DNA from: Pomphorhynchus laevis
Lineage: Eukaryota > Acanthocephala > Palaeacanthocephala > Echinorhynchida > Pomphorhynchidae
Assembly: GCA_012934845.2 (NCBI GenBank)
Contig: WNNJ02001107.1
Span: forward strand, 62,001 to 126,000
Direction: 5' to 3'
DNA length: 64,000 nucleotides
The notes beneath the pieces were generated by a model. The model was not told the origin of the DNA. It was given only the letters and a program-made list of their open reading frames with translations, and did no database searches. Shown in pieces: positions 20,971 to 32,907 of this stretch (its first letter is position 1; every line of letters starts with the position of its first letter). Position numbers and translations under genes: made by a program.

Positions 20971-22140
20971 TCACCAACGCACGAATGGTCGCCGACGAAC
21001 TACTCGAAAATTTCTTATCATTAGATCAGTCTCTCCATTCGATCTTCTAAATGCTAGATTAGCACGAGCATTATTAAGCAACAATCTTTCCTCAACCGAG
21101 AGATCTTTAAAATTTTTTGTCGTCTTACCTTTCAAGCGATAACCTCTAGCTAAAACTGCTCTTGTATTATCTGCAGAATCAAATACTACTTTAAGTAATC
21201 GTGGTTTATGTTGTGCTTTTTTACCAAGACGAAATAAGCTTTTGACATTGAGACTAGGCGCAATATCCTCTTCACCCTGTTCACCCTGAACGAATATATC
21301 CGAAAAGACCTTACGAATAGAAACTACGTCATCATCCACACGGGTCTGAACGTTGTCTGCAGAAGATTCAGTGATGTTAGCAAAAATTACGCGATTATTT
21401 CTGTTTCTAGCACGATTCCTAATATTGATAATTTCAACAAATGTCTTATCTGTCAAATCCTTGGATTTCAGTTCATTTTCATTTCCGACTGCCACATCAT
21501 CGCACACTCTATCATCGTCTCTTGTCTGCGTTCTACTTAAAGGCTGCTTCAATACATTCTTTGGTCGAACAGGAGTAGAAATCAATATATTGTGGTTCTT
21601 AGGACTGTTCCGCGAATATGTCAGATAAAGGTGAAGGCTATTTAGGAATATTCTCAGGTGTAACTTTATCCTTGTCGTTTGCCATCACAGTGCTGTCATT
21701 GATATTTCTTATTTGTGTTTATACACCGTCCGTGAATGTTTATGTCCTCGTGTCCAAATGCGAGTCGAACTTGAAGCATCTATTACGTCTGGTTCCTTAT
21801 TTGAATTGACGTGTAACGACATCGGCGTAGTGATTTTGCTCTGGCATATGCTAGATTCTTTGTCAATAATTTGTTCTTGAAACCTACGTGTCTTTAAGTT
21901 AAAATGAGCATTGTCCTTTGCTGATGTCAATGAACTACAAAATACGATTGACGCAGTACAAAAACCACATATGAATTTTCTACTCAATGTATCAGCATCT
22001 TTATGTGGTACAGTTACTGTAGTCCAGACATTGCAGACATCACCATCACATCCTACTTGTCTTGATATGAATTCAAGAATTTCGTTTCCCTTACGTCTGC
22101 CCATAATTGTAATTGTATATGTAATTGTAATTGTATACAT
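20971..22140 (-). pseudogene. LINE-B ORF1
   Basis: The N-terminal part (21,709-22,140) includes RQVGCDGDVCNVWTTVTV and FICGFC, matching the cysteine module of LINE-A ORF1. The C-terminal part (20,971-21,585), in another frame, has TRVDDDVVSIRKVF, VKSLFRLGKKAQHKPRLL, KVVFDSADNTRAVLARG and ends MIRNFRVVRRRP. The R-DDD, FRLGK, LLKVVF series is shared with LINE-A and LINE-E. Between the halves the frame changes once, so full-length ORF1 is not encoded here. Its stop lies 35 bp before the open part of ORF2. Confidence 0.7.
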
Positions 22141-22359
22141 TTTTTAAAATGCTTATACTTTTTAATCAGCTTCATCGGTTAATCGCTCTTTGTGAAAACC
22201 GATAGTGTCTAGATTATTTTCTGTGTGATGAAACGGCAAGTGATAGAGTGTTCCCTACATTTAGAATCACGGATTCTTGATGTTATTCAGGATAAGCATA
22301 AATCATAAAGATAAATGCAATAATCGTGATACACATATCTAGTACGATATTACTATCCC

Positions 22360-22760
22360 CTTTTTGATGCTACTACAATGGCGATTTTCCAATCTAAAGG
22401 TAGAATTGATTTAAATAGCAATAGCTGAAACATCAACTAACGGTGAAGCAATGAATGAAGATAATATCCATGGATGTAATTCCTGGATATGTAATCTGGG
22501 GATGTAATCTGTTTGGACCAGGTGACGAATGTTGTAAAGAATTTAATTCACCGTAGACATCTTTGATAGTAACAGCGAAATATTTCTGTGCATGAATTAC
22601 ACGATATTGATGATTAATTTCAGTGTTACTAGTTAAGAGCTGAAATTCTAAAGCAAACTTGTCAGCATAAAGGGACGATATTGTCGAAGAGATGGGTCTG
22701 TTTCGACGTATGAGCCCAAACTCGTCTTAATACACTGAAGGTTCTCAGCTGTTGTCATTT
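22360..22760 (-). pseudogene. Possible LINE reverse-transcriptase scrap
   Basis: Minus-strand translation in broken frames shows a segment resembling the region before RT motif A, ending in a KKG element as in LINE ORF2 proteins. There are several stops. It may be a detached piece of the LINE at 23-25.4 kb. Weak evidence. Confidence 0.3.
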
Positions 22761-22959
22761 TCTAGTCTATTTTTGTCTTTAAGCTTTTCTTAGATGTTAG
22801 ACTATTGAAGTATTCCTGTTGAAAAGTACTGTCTATCAATATAATTTAAATAGTCAGTTCCGGCGTTTCAGGATGCACTTTCTTATTTTTATATACTATC
22901 TTGATGTAACATATTTGTCTATTTCACTAAATGCTAAAACATTTCAACAATTTAACATT

Positions 22960-25400
22960 GTCACTAGCGCCTTCTAATTAAAGATATCATTACAAGACAA
23001 CATAGCGAGCAGAGCTCAAAGTTGCGTCACCAAAAAGAAAAGCAAACTAATTACACAAAATTTTCTTCCAAAATTCCTTCATTGTATGGAACGAATCGTT
23101 GTCTCATTCAACTGATTCCATAGATTCACGACCATTCGATTAAACTGAAAAGTTTTTTAGCGTACAATCCTTTGTCGATTGAGGACTAACGAATGACCGC
23201 ACATCCATCGACCTGATCTAACATCCAATAGCCCATGTAGTACGTGTGGTGGGTTGCGAAAAATCATCAATGTTAGATACATTCCGCGCAAATCACGGAG
23301 AGTGCTAACACTATTCATGCCCAGTGCATTGAGTCTTTCTTCGTAAGGGAAATTTCTTATTGGGTAAACAAGTTTTGTTGCCCGACATATCACACCTTCC
23401 AATTTTTCTAACTTCTGTTTAGTCCTCGAATAGACGCATTGAGACGCATATAGCAGATGGCTCAAAATAAATGCGTTAGCAAGAATCCGAAATGATCGTG
23501 GATTAAGAAAATCAAATGTACGACTAATGAAACCTACCATCCGATAAGCTTAAGCACTTGCATATCCAGTATTACGTTTAGTGGACAAGTCATTGGAAAT
23601 CCAGACGCCGAGATCATTCACATGGTTTACATTTTCGATTCCATTTCACAAAGATAGTATTTTGCCGACCAAGTACTCTGTCAACCTCGAACACGCATAA
23701 AAGAACATTTGGCAGAATTGACCGATAAACCGTTCATTCGAGCCCAATTCACAACTTTATCTAAATCTGACTGTAGACACTCTGTATCTAAATACGACTT
23801 TATGCCTCTCCAGATTTTCAGGTCATCTGCATATAATAGAGACTCAGAATTCGGGAAGCCTGATAAATCATTTATGTAGATGGAGAATAACAGTGGACCA
23901 AGCATTGTGCCATGTGGTACACCTAAGTGTACATTATACCAGCCCGAATAAATGTTATTAACGTGAACCCGATAAGAACGGCCAGAGATAAAGTTTGCCA
24001 CCCAGCGAATTAGAATGGGATCAATCGTCAAGGCATGCATTTTGGAAATCAGATAGTCATGACGTACGTGATCGAAAGCTTTGGGAAAATCAAATAAGAT
24101 GATATCTGCACAAGCTCCTTCATCAACTAAATTGGCTCATGAGTTCTGCGCAACTAGCAGATTTGTGACAGTAGAATGATCACTTCTAAAACCATTTTGG
24201 TTAATACACAGTAAATTTCTGGATTTCAACGCATCACTAATATGCTTACACGGTAGTCTTTCTAAGATTCGACAACAAATGCAAGTCAAGAATACGGGTC
24301 TGTAATTATCTACACAAGTTCGATTGCTTTTTTAAACAGTGGTATTACAATTGAGCGTTTCCGCATCTCGGGTATATGGCCGGGATAAAGTGACGCAATA
24401 AATATTCAATATAAAGCAAACTTCATATACTAACATTTTTAAGTATACAGACGGCAATAATTCAGGACAAACATACGCCGATGATTTTAGGTATACTTCA
24501 AAAAATATTTACAGCTTAAACACACAATATTATTTTCCTGAAGAAGGCCACTAGTTGGTCGAAAGCTTGAATAAAACGATATCTTTGTGTTTCCGGTTTG
24601 ACTTAAAATCCGAGTATTAATTTATACAATTATCCGTCAAAGGATCCCGGAGCTGATTTGAATAAATAATCTAAACTATATATATATGCATCTCATATGC
24701 AGATTGATATGTGAACAATGCCGCCATTCAGCACCTCTGCTAAACTATCCTATTTAGCTTCGTGATCGACTGTTTGCTTTTTGTTTTCTTTTCTTGGACT
24801 GCCTGATAGCCTTTTGGATTTGGCATGTATTTGAATAAATAAATATATCAAGAGTCTGTTCGGAAATCCCTTGATCTTTGATGCTACACCACGAATATTT
24901 GTGTAAGCGACGTTAATTATTGGAGTTAAACATTTACTAGATTTTGAGTTTGTAGCAAAAATATTGAATTAGGATGGGTCACTTCTTATGCAAGTGATAG
25001 AGCGATTGGATCCCATCGAACAAATGCTTTATCCAAAGCACCAAAATTTTGTATCGTCACGATACACACGTAAATTCCGTATCCTCATTTTTTATGTCCA
25101 GTAGCTCAAATATAAGTATGACTTGTTATTGAACAATTTTAAAATCAATGCTTCAGCAGATTGCTTAACAGATTCCAGAATCAGAGTTTTAATGCGATTG
25201 CGATTATTCCACATTTTCTTGAAAGGAGCAGGTTGTAAAAGCTCTGCTTTTAATGTGTCATAATCAGGCTCTTTACAAATTTTCGCCGAACAGAAACTAC
25301 AGTAAAATTACCGATCAAGCATTTCTTTAGACATTCGTTGTGGAACAGATATCGGAGACTAAATATCACACTCACCGAGTGTACTATTCATCTCAATGTT
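22960..25400 (-). mobile_element. Decayed CR1-like LINE (LINE-C)
   Basis: Minus strand. RT palm at 23,681-24,040 with NFISGRSYRVHVN, GTMLGPLLFSIYINDLSG and LLYADDLKIWRG; thumb and tail at 23,157-23,540 with LSHLLYASQCVYSRTKQKL and NFPYEERLNALGMNS. Upstream, 24,060-24,480 keeps decayed RT sequence. Near 24,840-24,930 the minus strand reads VAYTNIRGVASKIKGF, an endonuclease start. Near 25,100-25,310 lies an ORF1-like piece (CSFCSAK; MWNNRNRIKTLILES). Many frame changes show it is old. A dispersed repeat with a hammerhead-like core sits inside it at about 24.5 kb. Confidence 0.65.
24538..24566 (+). ncRNA. Hammerhead-like core, site A
   Basis: CTGAAGAA, a 5-bp stem GGCCA/TGGTC with a 5-nt loop, then GAAAGC. 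The arrangement matches the hammerhead core (CUGANGA, stem II, GAAA) apart from one extra A before the stem. TTTACAGCTTAAACACACAA lies just upstream (about 24,509). Stems I and III were not identified. Confidence 0.3.
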
Positions 25401-25632
25401 TACCTATTTATTTAATCTAATAGATGGGAATATACAAGGTACTGTATTATGCTTCAAGTATAAAACATCACTTGCCTGGTCAATCGAATAAATCACACAA
25501 CTAATCAAATTACCAAACAATACCTTAGCAGAATCATTTGTCGCAGGCTTGTTTTAGCATTGTTTAACAAACTTGTTGGAACACAAACGTTGAGCTTTAA
25601 GGCACTGATCGCTTTTTCACTGGTCGCTCGAT

Positions 25633-26133
25633 CCGCTACATGGCAATAACGGCCATCGACATGTAATATCATAGTGACATGATCAGTTGTAATCAGTCAG
25701 TTAAATTTTATAAATAGAAAAAATAGTACAATTTATAATTGCTTTGAAATTACAAATGTTGACATTATTGTTGAAAGAAGAAAAGGCATCCGCCGACAGA
25801 ACATTATTGTTAAAATCAATATTTCGGTTTCCAAGCGAAACCATTTTCAAGGTAATTGTGTGTTTAGAAAAATTTAGAACAAAAAATTTTAACAGCTTAA
25901 GCACAATTACCTTGAAAATGGTTTCGCTTGGAAATCGAAATATTGATTTTAACAATAATGTTCTGTCGGCGGATGCCTTTTCTTCTTTCAACAATAATGT
26001 CAACATTTGTAATTTCAAAGCAATTATAAATTGTACTATTTTTTCTATTTACAAAATTTAACTGACTGATTACAACTGATCATGTCACTATGATATTACA
26101 TGTCGATGGCCGTTATTGCCATGTAGCGGATCG
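25633..26133. repeat. Large near-perfect palindrome, arms about 230 bp
   Basis: 25,633-25,863 is the reverse complement of about 25,901-26,133 with few differences; the loop is about 37 bp (25,864-25,900) and contains TTAACAGCTTAAGCACAA. The same 105-codon peptide can be read on both strands, a by-product of the symmetry. The distal part of the right arm (TGTTCTGTCGGCGGATGCC) is repeated once more directly after it, at 26,134-26,180. Confidence 0.92.
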
Positions 26134-26289
26134 ACAATGTTCTGTCGGCGGATGCCTTTTCTTCTTTCAACAATAATGTGGACCGACATCCTCGACCCTC
26201 TTTCAAAGTTGACATTATTTAATAATCGAATTACACAATCGAATTATGATTTAATAATGACATAACGTTTACTTATAAAACAAATTAAA

Positions 26290-27235
26290 AGAATTTCCAT
26301 TAATCCGGAGGTCGGGTTGTGGAGTCAGTGACCAGACGGTACGTGTTCAAGTATCACTGACAGGAGTGGCTGAATAGGCGTCTATTTTAGATAGTCCAAA
26401 GCGTTCGTTGATAATATGGAGAGTTTGATTTATCCACCTATACCAAGGTCTACCTCGGGGTCTCCGTCTAAAAAGTTCAATCTAGAATACTTCACAAAGA
26501 CGCCCTCTAGCCATCCTCAAAACGCGTCTTAGTCACCTCAGCTTACTTCCTTCAACGTGTAGGAGCAGTAACTTTACTCCAAGATTCTCGCGAATGACTG
26601 AGCTTAGAACTTTATCATTAAGACTAAAGCCGTCTACACCACGAAGAAACCTCATTTCGATCGCATGTACTCGAGATATATTCATTTCGGTCATGTCCCA
26701 AAGTTCATGCTCATAAGTGAGGATAGGTAAGACGACTAAGCGATAAATTGAAAGCTTTGCCTGAAGGCTTAGCTCTCTCTCTTTACCACAACTGATCTGC
26801 GTCAAGAAACATTACTGTGTAATGTACGCCATTTCTCGAGAACAATACACCTAAGTACTTGATCTCTTCCACGATGGTTTAGACCTTATTACCAATTCTT
26901 ATCGACGATGCTACCTTGTTCCGTGCAGATCACCTCGTGACAGTTTTGAATTTGATAGCTTCCATACCTAACACTTGACATTCTGTGGTAAAGCGATCCA
27001 GTAAGCATTGTAGGCCATCAGTCAATTGCAGACAATATCGTATGGGAAGAGCAAAGACGATATTTTGATGGGTCCAAATTGAAGACCAAACTTCGACAAA
27101 GTGGCCAGTCTTGAAATTCTATCCATGTAAACAAGGAACAAAATTGGAGACAATAAACAGCCCTGACGGAGCCGAACACCTACAGAAAATGACTTAGAAT
27201 TTCTGCCTAAAACACGAACACAACTCGTACTTAGT
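26290..27235 (-). pseudogene. 3' half of another LINE (LINE-D), RTE/L1-like
   Basis: The minus strand shows SVGVRLRQGCLLSPILF and VYMDRISRL (27,110-27,190), LDRFTTECQVLGMEA (about 26,960-27,010) and LSIYRLVVLPILTYEHE with IEMRFLRGVDGFSLND and RENLGVKLLLLHVE (26,533-26,805). This order matches RTE/L1-type elements common in fishes and invertebrates. Several frame changes make it inactive. Its upstream edge near 27,235 runs straight into the LINE at 27.2-28.4 kb. Confidence 0.65.
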
Positions 27236-28390
27236 TAGTACAAAGAGGCAACAGCTACACGTAAGTCTTTTAAATGAAGAGTTAATAGAATCCGGAAAAG
27301 TAAGTATGTCAGACACATCGATGGTACTGTGAATGTACGCGGCTACACCACCTCCTCGTCTACCAGATTGACGATCCGAACTTAGCAAATAGTAGTTGGA
27401 AATCCGAACAACGTCGTCGGATATATTGAGATGCAACCAAGATTCACAAATGCAGTAGACACCATACTTATTTTTCAAGACAACATATTTTAGCTCAGTA
27501 TATTGCGCCACAAGACTGCGGACATTTGAGTAACCAAAATGTATGTTGCTATCATAGGAAATCTGAGAGATAGAATGAATATCACTAAAGTTATCAAGAT
27601 CACCTGAGCGAAACCCATCTGGGCAACAATCTATGTCTGTAGCAAAGGTCGCCACCGCACTTTCGGTCGCCACCGCACTGTCGGTCGCCACCGTACAACT
27701 CGAAAATTTCTTACACAACGATTAGATTTGCCATTGCTCAGTCTTTTATGCAATTCTATAAAGGCATCCGTTCTCCTTACCCGATCCTTAGGGGATAAAT
27801 CTAGGAATATATTGAAAGAAGAGCCGAGTAACCGAGACCTATGATGAAGCAGAAAGTCGACATGTTCTCTTGAACTGAGAACAACTTTCAACAACCTATG
27901 TTTCACAGGCATTATTTTACCCAGACGAAAAACTTGCTTAACAACAATGCTTTGAGCAGCAGAAAAGTTTTTATTCTCAATTATTTTAGACAGAATTGTG
28001 CGGAGAATTTCAACGTCATCATCTAGCCTAACCTGAGCATCACCGCTACCCCATTCTTTAACTCCAGATACAATGATATTATATCTCCTATCTGAGATGG
28101 ATTGTTTTCTACTAAATGTGTTGCCTGAGGAAGATATTGCTTGAGAGTTGTCGATAATTCCGAATGTGGAATCATTAGTAGTACAGTTTATTGACACAGA
28201 GGTCAATCGGCTATTGACGTTAGAATTGGGAATCATGTACTGATATGAGATGAGCTTTCTTCATGAGCTCCTTCACGCTTTCATTATGTGGAACCAAACT
28301 GTGACCATTGGAAGGAGAGTTCTGAGTAACATTATTGCCCGAGTGAGTATTGACAGAATGCGCTTGACTTCTTACCCATTTTCATATTTG
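27194..28390 (-). pseudogene. 5' part of a CR1-like LINE (LINE-E): ORF1 and start of ORF2
   Basis: ORF1 (27,631-28,236, with related sequence up to about 28,390) has RYNIIVSGVKEW, VRLDDDVEILRTIL, VVKQVFRLGKIMPVKHRLL, KVVLSSREHVDFLLHH and CVRNFRVVRWRP. ORF2 begins at 27,718, overlaps ORF1 by 88 nt in another frame, and shows the endonuclease start: FGYSNVRSLVAQYTELK and CICESWLH, then GRRGGGVAAYIHS. It stops being endonuclease-like at about 27,235, where LINE-D sequence begins. Overlapping ORFs suggest coupled translation in this family. The ORF1 end carries an RWRP repeat. Confidence 0.7.
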
Positions 28391-28393
28391 AAT

Positions 28394-28460
28394 GTATATG
28401 GTTGTCGTCGGTGGTTGTCGTCGGTGGTTGTCGTCGGTGGTTGTCGTCGGTGGTTGTCGT
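28394..28460 (+). repeat. 15-bp microsatellite-like repeat, about 4.5 units
   Basis: Tandem GGTTGTCGTCGGTGG, nearly perfect, just outside the 5' part of LINE-E. Confidence 0.9.
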
Positions 28461-29886
28461 AGGATCAATGCATGATTGTATGTTATTTATATTGTGTACT
28501 TTATCTCTTTAATTTTTTAAGCGTCTTAAGGTAAGTTGTTTATAATATTAAATCCAGATGGTGAAAACGTGTAAGATTATGTCGACAATATCCTTTAAAT
28601 AGCTGTGTTTAAGCTGTTAATTTTTGTTGTTCTGATAATTATTTTTTTAATAAATTAATTTTTATTTCTGGAGAGAAGATAACAGAATCAGGGTTCCCGC
28701 AAATGGGCCCAAAATACAAATGCTTGAATTCAAAGTCATTAAACCCGCGGATCTACCGCCTGAGACATTAGTTCATTAGTTCAGTTTCCAAAGCACCACG
28801 AATTTGCTCGCACAAGTACGATTCCAATACATTTTCTGAACTGCGCAACGCACTCAGAATATGCCTGGTTGTTGCTCCTAGAAGCTATCTTCGCCGCCCT
28901 TTCCGATAATTATAGAAATAATAATTAATAATTATGGAAACTTAATAATAATTATCGGTTGTATCCTATCGGTTGTTTCTAACCCGGGTAAGAAACTTAA
29001 TAATAATTATGTATAAAATATTAACCCTAATTAGAAACACTGATAGATTTTGTAAACCCAAGTGAACTTCTGTCGAGTAAATGCTGATTAGAAAGCAGCG
29101 TTTTAGTCTATTGTATAGCAGATAGATTTAATGAAAATAACTTAAGAACGCACACACAAGATCCATGATTTAGTCTTCATATAATTATCTAATCAGTTAC
29201 TGTTAGCCAAAGCTTCGAACATTGTTTCCTGTTTTTATTGAATATTGAAGCAAAATATTGGATAGTATTGCAAGATGTAATCTATAATTACTGTATTATG
29301 TGGTTTTCGCTGATGATATTGAAATTCTGCTTACACAGTGTGACGCTATTTTTGGGCATTCGGTTAAATATAAATTAAGTAGAAAAATAAGCTGTTCTAT
29401 TACATTTATTAACAATAAAAGCAAGAGAACATATATTGAATTAACCAAACGTTTAATTAGTTATTTTTGCAATTGATAAAATTAAAATATGATTTCCAAG
29501 ACGGTTATATTAAAGTCTTTTAATATACTTACATTAATTATAGAATAACTGTCTTTTGTGATGATACTTATGTTTAATTCTCTTAAACAATTCATAACGC
29601 GCAATCCGACTGTCAACCTTGTCCAGGTAATTAATGAAATTCTCGTACGATTTTTTTAACTTTATCAAAATAATGTTGTATTTTAACATTTTGTGATCTT
29701 TGTGAATTTGCTAATTAGATGTACATTCAATTTACACATTCTAAACGTATCCTTTCGCTACATTTCTTTTTATTTTTCAACATTAATTTTTATAATTTAG
29801 TAAGAAAAGATAACTATCAGCGCCATAAACAGTTTTAGAATTAAAAATTATCGGGTTCTTTATCAATTTTTAATCGATAAATATAT
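28461..29886. other. Spacer without recognised gene
   Basis: AT-rich except for a more GC-balanced patch at about 28,680-28,910 that I cannot assign. At 28,603-28,620 the motif TTAACAGCTTAAACACA occurs on the minus strand. Confidence 0.4.
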
Positions 29887-30110
29887 GATTTTACGTAACT
29901 TATTAGATCAAAGAGCTGAGTTATTATTATATACTGCCAGAGCTTTCGCTGCGTCACGGCTTCCTCAGTGGCTCATTGTATGTTAATTATTTCTCAATTG
30001 AGAAATAATTAACATACAATGATCCACTGAGGAAGCCGTAACGCGGCGAAAGCTCTGGCAATATGTAATAATAACTAAGATCTTTGATCTAATAAGTTAC
30101 GTAAAATCTT
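29887..30110. repeat. 224-bp near-perfect palindrome without spacer
   Basis: The arms (29,887-29,998 and 29,999-30,110) are reverse complements with a handful of differences; the centre is TCTCAATTGAGA. Each arm carries CTGAGGAA, a stem-loop and GAAAGC: plus strand 30,027-30,053 (stem GCCG/CGGC) and minus strand 29,942-29,968 (one stem pair lost). Confidence 0.92.
30027..30053 (+). ncRNA. Hammerhead-like core, site B (right arm)
   Basis: CTGAGGAA, GCCG-loop-CGGC, GAAAGC. The partner on the minus strand at 29,942-29,968 has the same layout. As at site A there is one extra A before stem II compared with canonical hammerheads. Confidence 0.3.
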
Positions 30111-30830
30111 AACAACATGAGGCTGAGAGATAAGTGCACATTTAACTCTATTGATAAATATATGGCAATGATTTTTAAATATTTTTGATTTTCAAAGTAT
30201 ATGGACACGTAATAAAACCATTACGTATCAACTTGTTTTACACAAACAACTCGACCTGTAAGAAATTATTGAAAGCTTTTATTCTATTGAATTTATAGCT
30301 CGGCAATCAGTTAAAAAATGTTACCATTTCGCTAAAATCTTCGTTTAATTTTTATTAAATATTAACATTTTCAATATCAACAATATTAAAGTGTGTAGAT
30401 CACATACTATATACGATTATATAATTGTATTATTGCCTAATCAATTTCAAGCTTACACAGAATTAAAGTGAGCGATTACTTTCTCATTAATTCCAGCTGC
30501 GTCACTATCGATTAAAGACGTTTCCATCATTCGGCTAGCCTCTTAAAAATAATAACGAAGATGGTTAATTGTGATCTCGTTTGCTTATAATAACTTCATT
30601 TTAATTTTAATTAATTATATTTAGATCTGAAAAAATAAATTTATTTTCATAATATATGAAAATGTATCTTAATATATATACATTTATCTTAATAAATGTA
30701 TCATACCATATCTTTATAAAAATATTCATGATAAATGGTAACATATATATTCATAATATGGGTATTCATTTGCTTACAACCCTTTGTTTGTAAATTTATT
30801 CAAAAAATATGTTTAGATATAAAATTTATT
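30111..30830. other. AT-rich spacer
   Basis: No gene or clear repeat is seen. Confidence 0.4.
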
Positions 30831-30839
30831 TCAAGGTTT

Positions 30840-32400
30840 GAAGTTTTTATTTTTGTTACTATCAAACAATGCTCCACTAGCTTTACATAAATGGTACGCG
30901 GATGATGTGAGTTGTGTAGGAGAAGTAGAAGATCTACTGAATGTTTGGAATATGATTTTTGTTGAAGGACCAAAATTTGTTTTTTTTTGTAAATATGAGT
31001 AAATGTGATTGCTGGTTAACAACAGTAACTCTTACTTATCGAATAGTCTTTATCATGAATTCGGAATTCAATTAGTAAACGACGGATTAGAAATACTTGG
31101 TAGTCCAGTTGGAACATTCGATTGTACAAAACAGGTTGTAATGGATAAAGTTGCCAAGTGGAAGTTGCAGATATTAGTTCTATCGGAAATAGCGGAGAAT
31201 GATCCCCATATAGCATTTTTAGCTTTGGTATACTCAATGCAACATAAATGGCTTTACCCACAAAGAACATGTCAGTGTAAACCATCATGGTTTAAGCCCT
31301 TGAACGATGAAATATTCAACGTATTGTTGCCGGTAATCACAGGTAAGATACAAACTGGTGAAATGATGAAATTGGTATTTAAATTGCCTACACGAGATGA
31401 AGGTTTAGGAAGAGTTGATACTTGTGATAATGTTACTGAAGAATATCGACGATCAAAAACCTATGTAGACCCTTAATAGAAGGTGTCAACGGAGAGTTAT
31501 TGCGAATAACTCAAAGTAAATTGCTACACGAAATCAAAAATCAAAAACGACAAATTTCAAGGGAATTTAAAGAGACTTTGTTACTAAGAGCTGAACATAC
31601 ACTCAAAAGGTCGCTAAGATTTGCCGCTGAAAAGGGTGCATCTGTTTGGATACATACGAGACCGATATCATCACTTAATTATCACCTAAACGCAACATCT
31701 TTCAGAGATGATCTGGCTGCCAGATATGGGTCGATGCCAATAAACGCGCCAAAAATGTCACCGTGGAGATAACTTCAATATGCCTTACGCACTTTAATGC
31801 AAAACTTGAGCGCTTCCTAGCATACGGCATGATGCGATTCGAGATTTAATTGCAGATGTAATGACACACCTGTCATGGAGTATTAATAGAGCCACACTTA
31901 AAACCAGTAAATGACTCGGAACATTTTACAAATAAATCAACATGCAGAGACAAATACGCACGTCTGGACATTGTGAGTATCGGTATGAATGGAGGAAGAT
32001 TTTAGCGATCTATTTCGATATTTGTGTTTTTAACACACATGCTCCATCCTACGCTCATAAGAGTTGTGAATCGTGCTACTTATATCCCGAAGAGAGAAAA
32101 AAGACAAAATATTTTGAAAGAGTGCGGGAAATCGAACATGCCTCGTTCACTCCAATTGTATTTTCCACCCTAGGTGGTGTAGGTCCAGACGGCACAAGGT
32201 GTTTGAAAACATTAGCACACCGATTATCCGTCAAGCGCAACGCTAGTTATGCAGATTGCATAGGATGGTTAAGGCAAAAAATTTGATTTGATCTTGCTAG
32301 ATCAGTGTCGATGTGTATAAGATCGGCTTTGCATCGTCCAGTTCACAGTTATGCAATTTACATGTTTGCCGAAACTAGTGAAGCGAATGGGTAGCTGAAA
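30840..32400 (+). pseudogene. Reverse-transcriptase-derived fossil of unsettled retroelement clade
   Basis: Plus strand. A catalytic-box region with WYADDVSCVGEVEDLL, then EILGSPVGTF and AFLALVYSMQHKW (31,009-31,476), and a distal region with FDICVFNTHAPSY, RVREIEHASFTPIVFS and TLGGVGPDGT (31,942-32,286). This series (ADD box, LG..IG, TG, FD.RVFN, EH.SFTP.VFS..GG.G) is a known metazoan retroelement protein layout, but I am not sure which clade it belongs to. It is broken, with no terminal repeats found. Confidence 0.55.
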
Positions 32401-32907
32401 AACAATAAAGATTATTCGACAGTAAAATTAGGGGTCATTTGCGGGTAACCTCAAAAATGTACTTGTTGTTAAAATAAAGTGTTTTCATTAAAAAAAATCA
32501 AAAATATAGATATAAATATTATAAATATTAAAAATATTATATCCTATCTAAATATTATATCTAATATTATAACGATATCCAATAGAACGTAAATGTAGTT
32601 ATTTAAGACAATCGATTTTTTTTATAAATATCGTAAAATAAATTTTAATTGTTAAACGATTAAAACATCATTCATTGGCTTATAGAAACTTAAGATGTTT
32701 TCACAGCTTAAGATAGCTTTGTGGTAGTTTTGAAGAAAATTAATGCTCTTGATTTTAAAACGATACTATCCACAGTATGTAATCCTTCAATCTCACTTAA
32801 ATATAATTTTATTTAATTTAGGTTTTATATCGACATTTGTCAAGTGCAGATATTTCGCAAACAGGTCGTTCAATTAAGGTCAGATACAATTTTGTATACT
32901 CTAAATT
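32401..32907. other. Intergenic region upstream of uL4m
   Basis: AT-rich, about 500 bp, presumably containing the promoter and 5' UTR. A weak relative of the AACAGCTTAA motif (TTCACAGCTTAAGATAG) lies near 32,698. An AG acceptor candidate (TTTCGCAAACAG) lies about 40 bp before the ATG. Confidence 0.4.

Larger units (their letters stand above)
17940..22200 (-). mobile_element. CR1-like LINE (LINE-B), nearly intact
   Basis: A two-ORF non-LTR retrotransposon on the minus strand, about 4.2 kb. ORF1 occupies about 22,140-20,971 and ORF2 20,935-18,101. After ORF2 a short 3' UTR ends in a TAATAATATAAT-type simple repeat near 17,940, the kind of microsatellite tail common in CR1/L2 elements. ORF2 has no break, so this is the youngest LINE in the window; ORF1 appears to be split by one frameshift. 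Confidence 0.85.

Noticed and set aside
25701-26061. Two identical 105-codon frames on opposite strands
   Set aside because: They are a by-product of the palindrome.
30840-32400. Assigning the RT fossil to DIRS or to a LINE clade
   Set aside because: The motif series is familiar, but I could not confirm a tyrosine recombinase, LINE endonuclease or terminal repeats, so the clade is left open.
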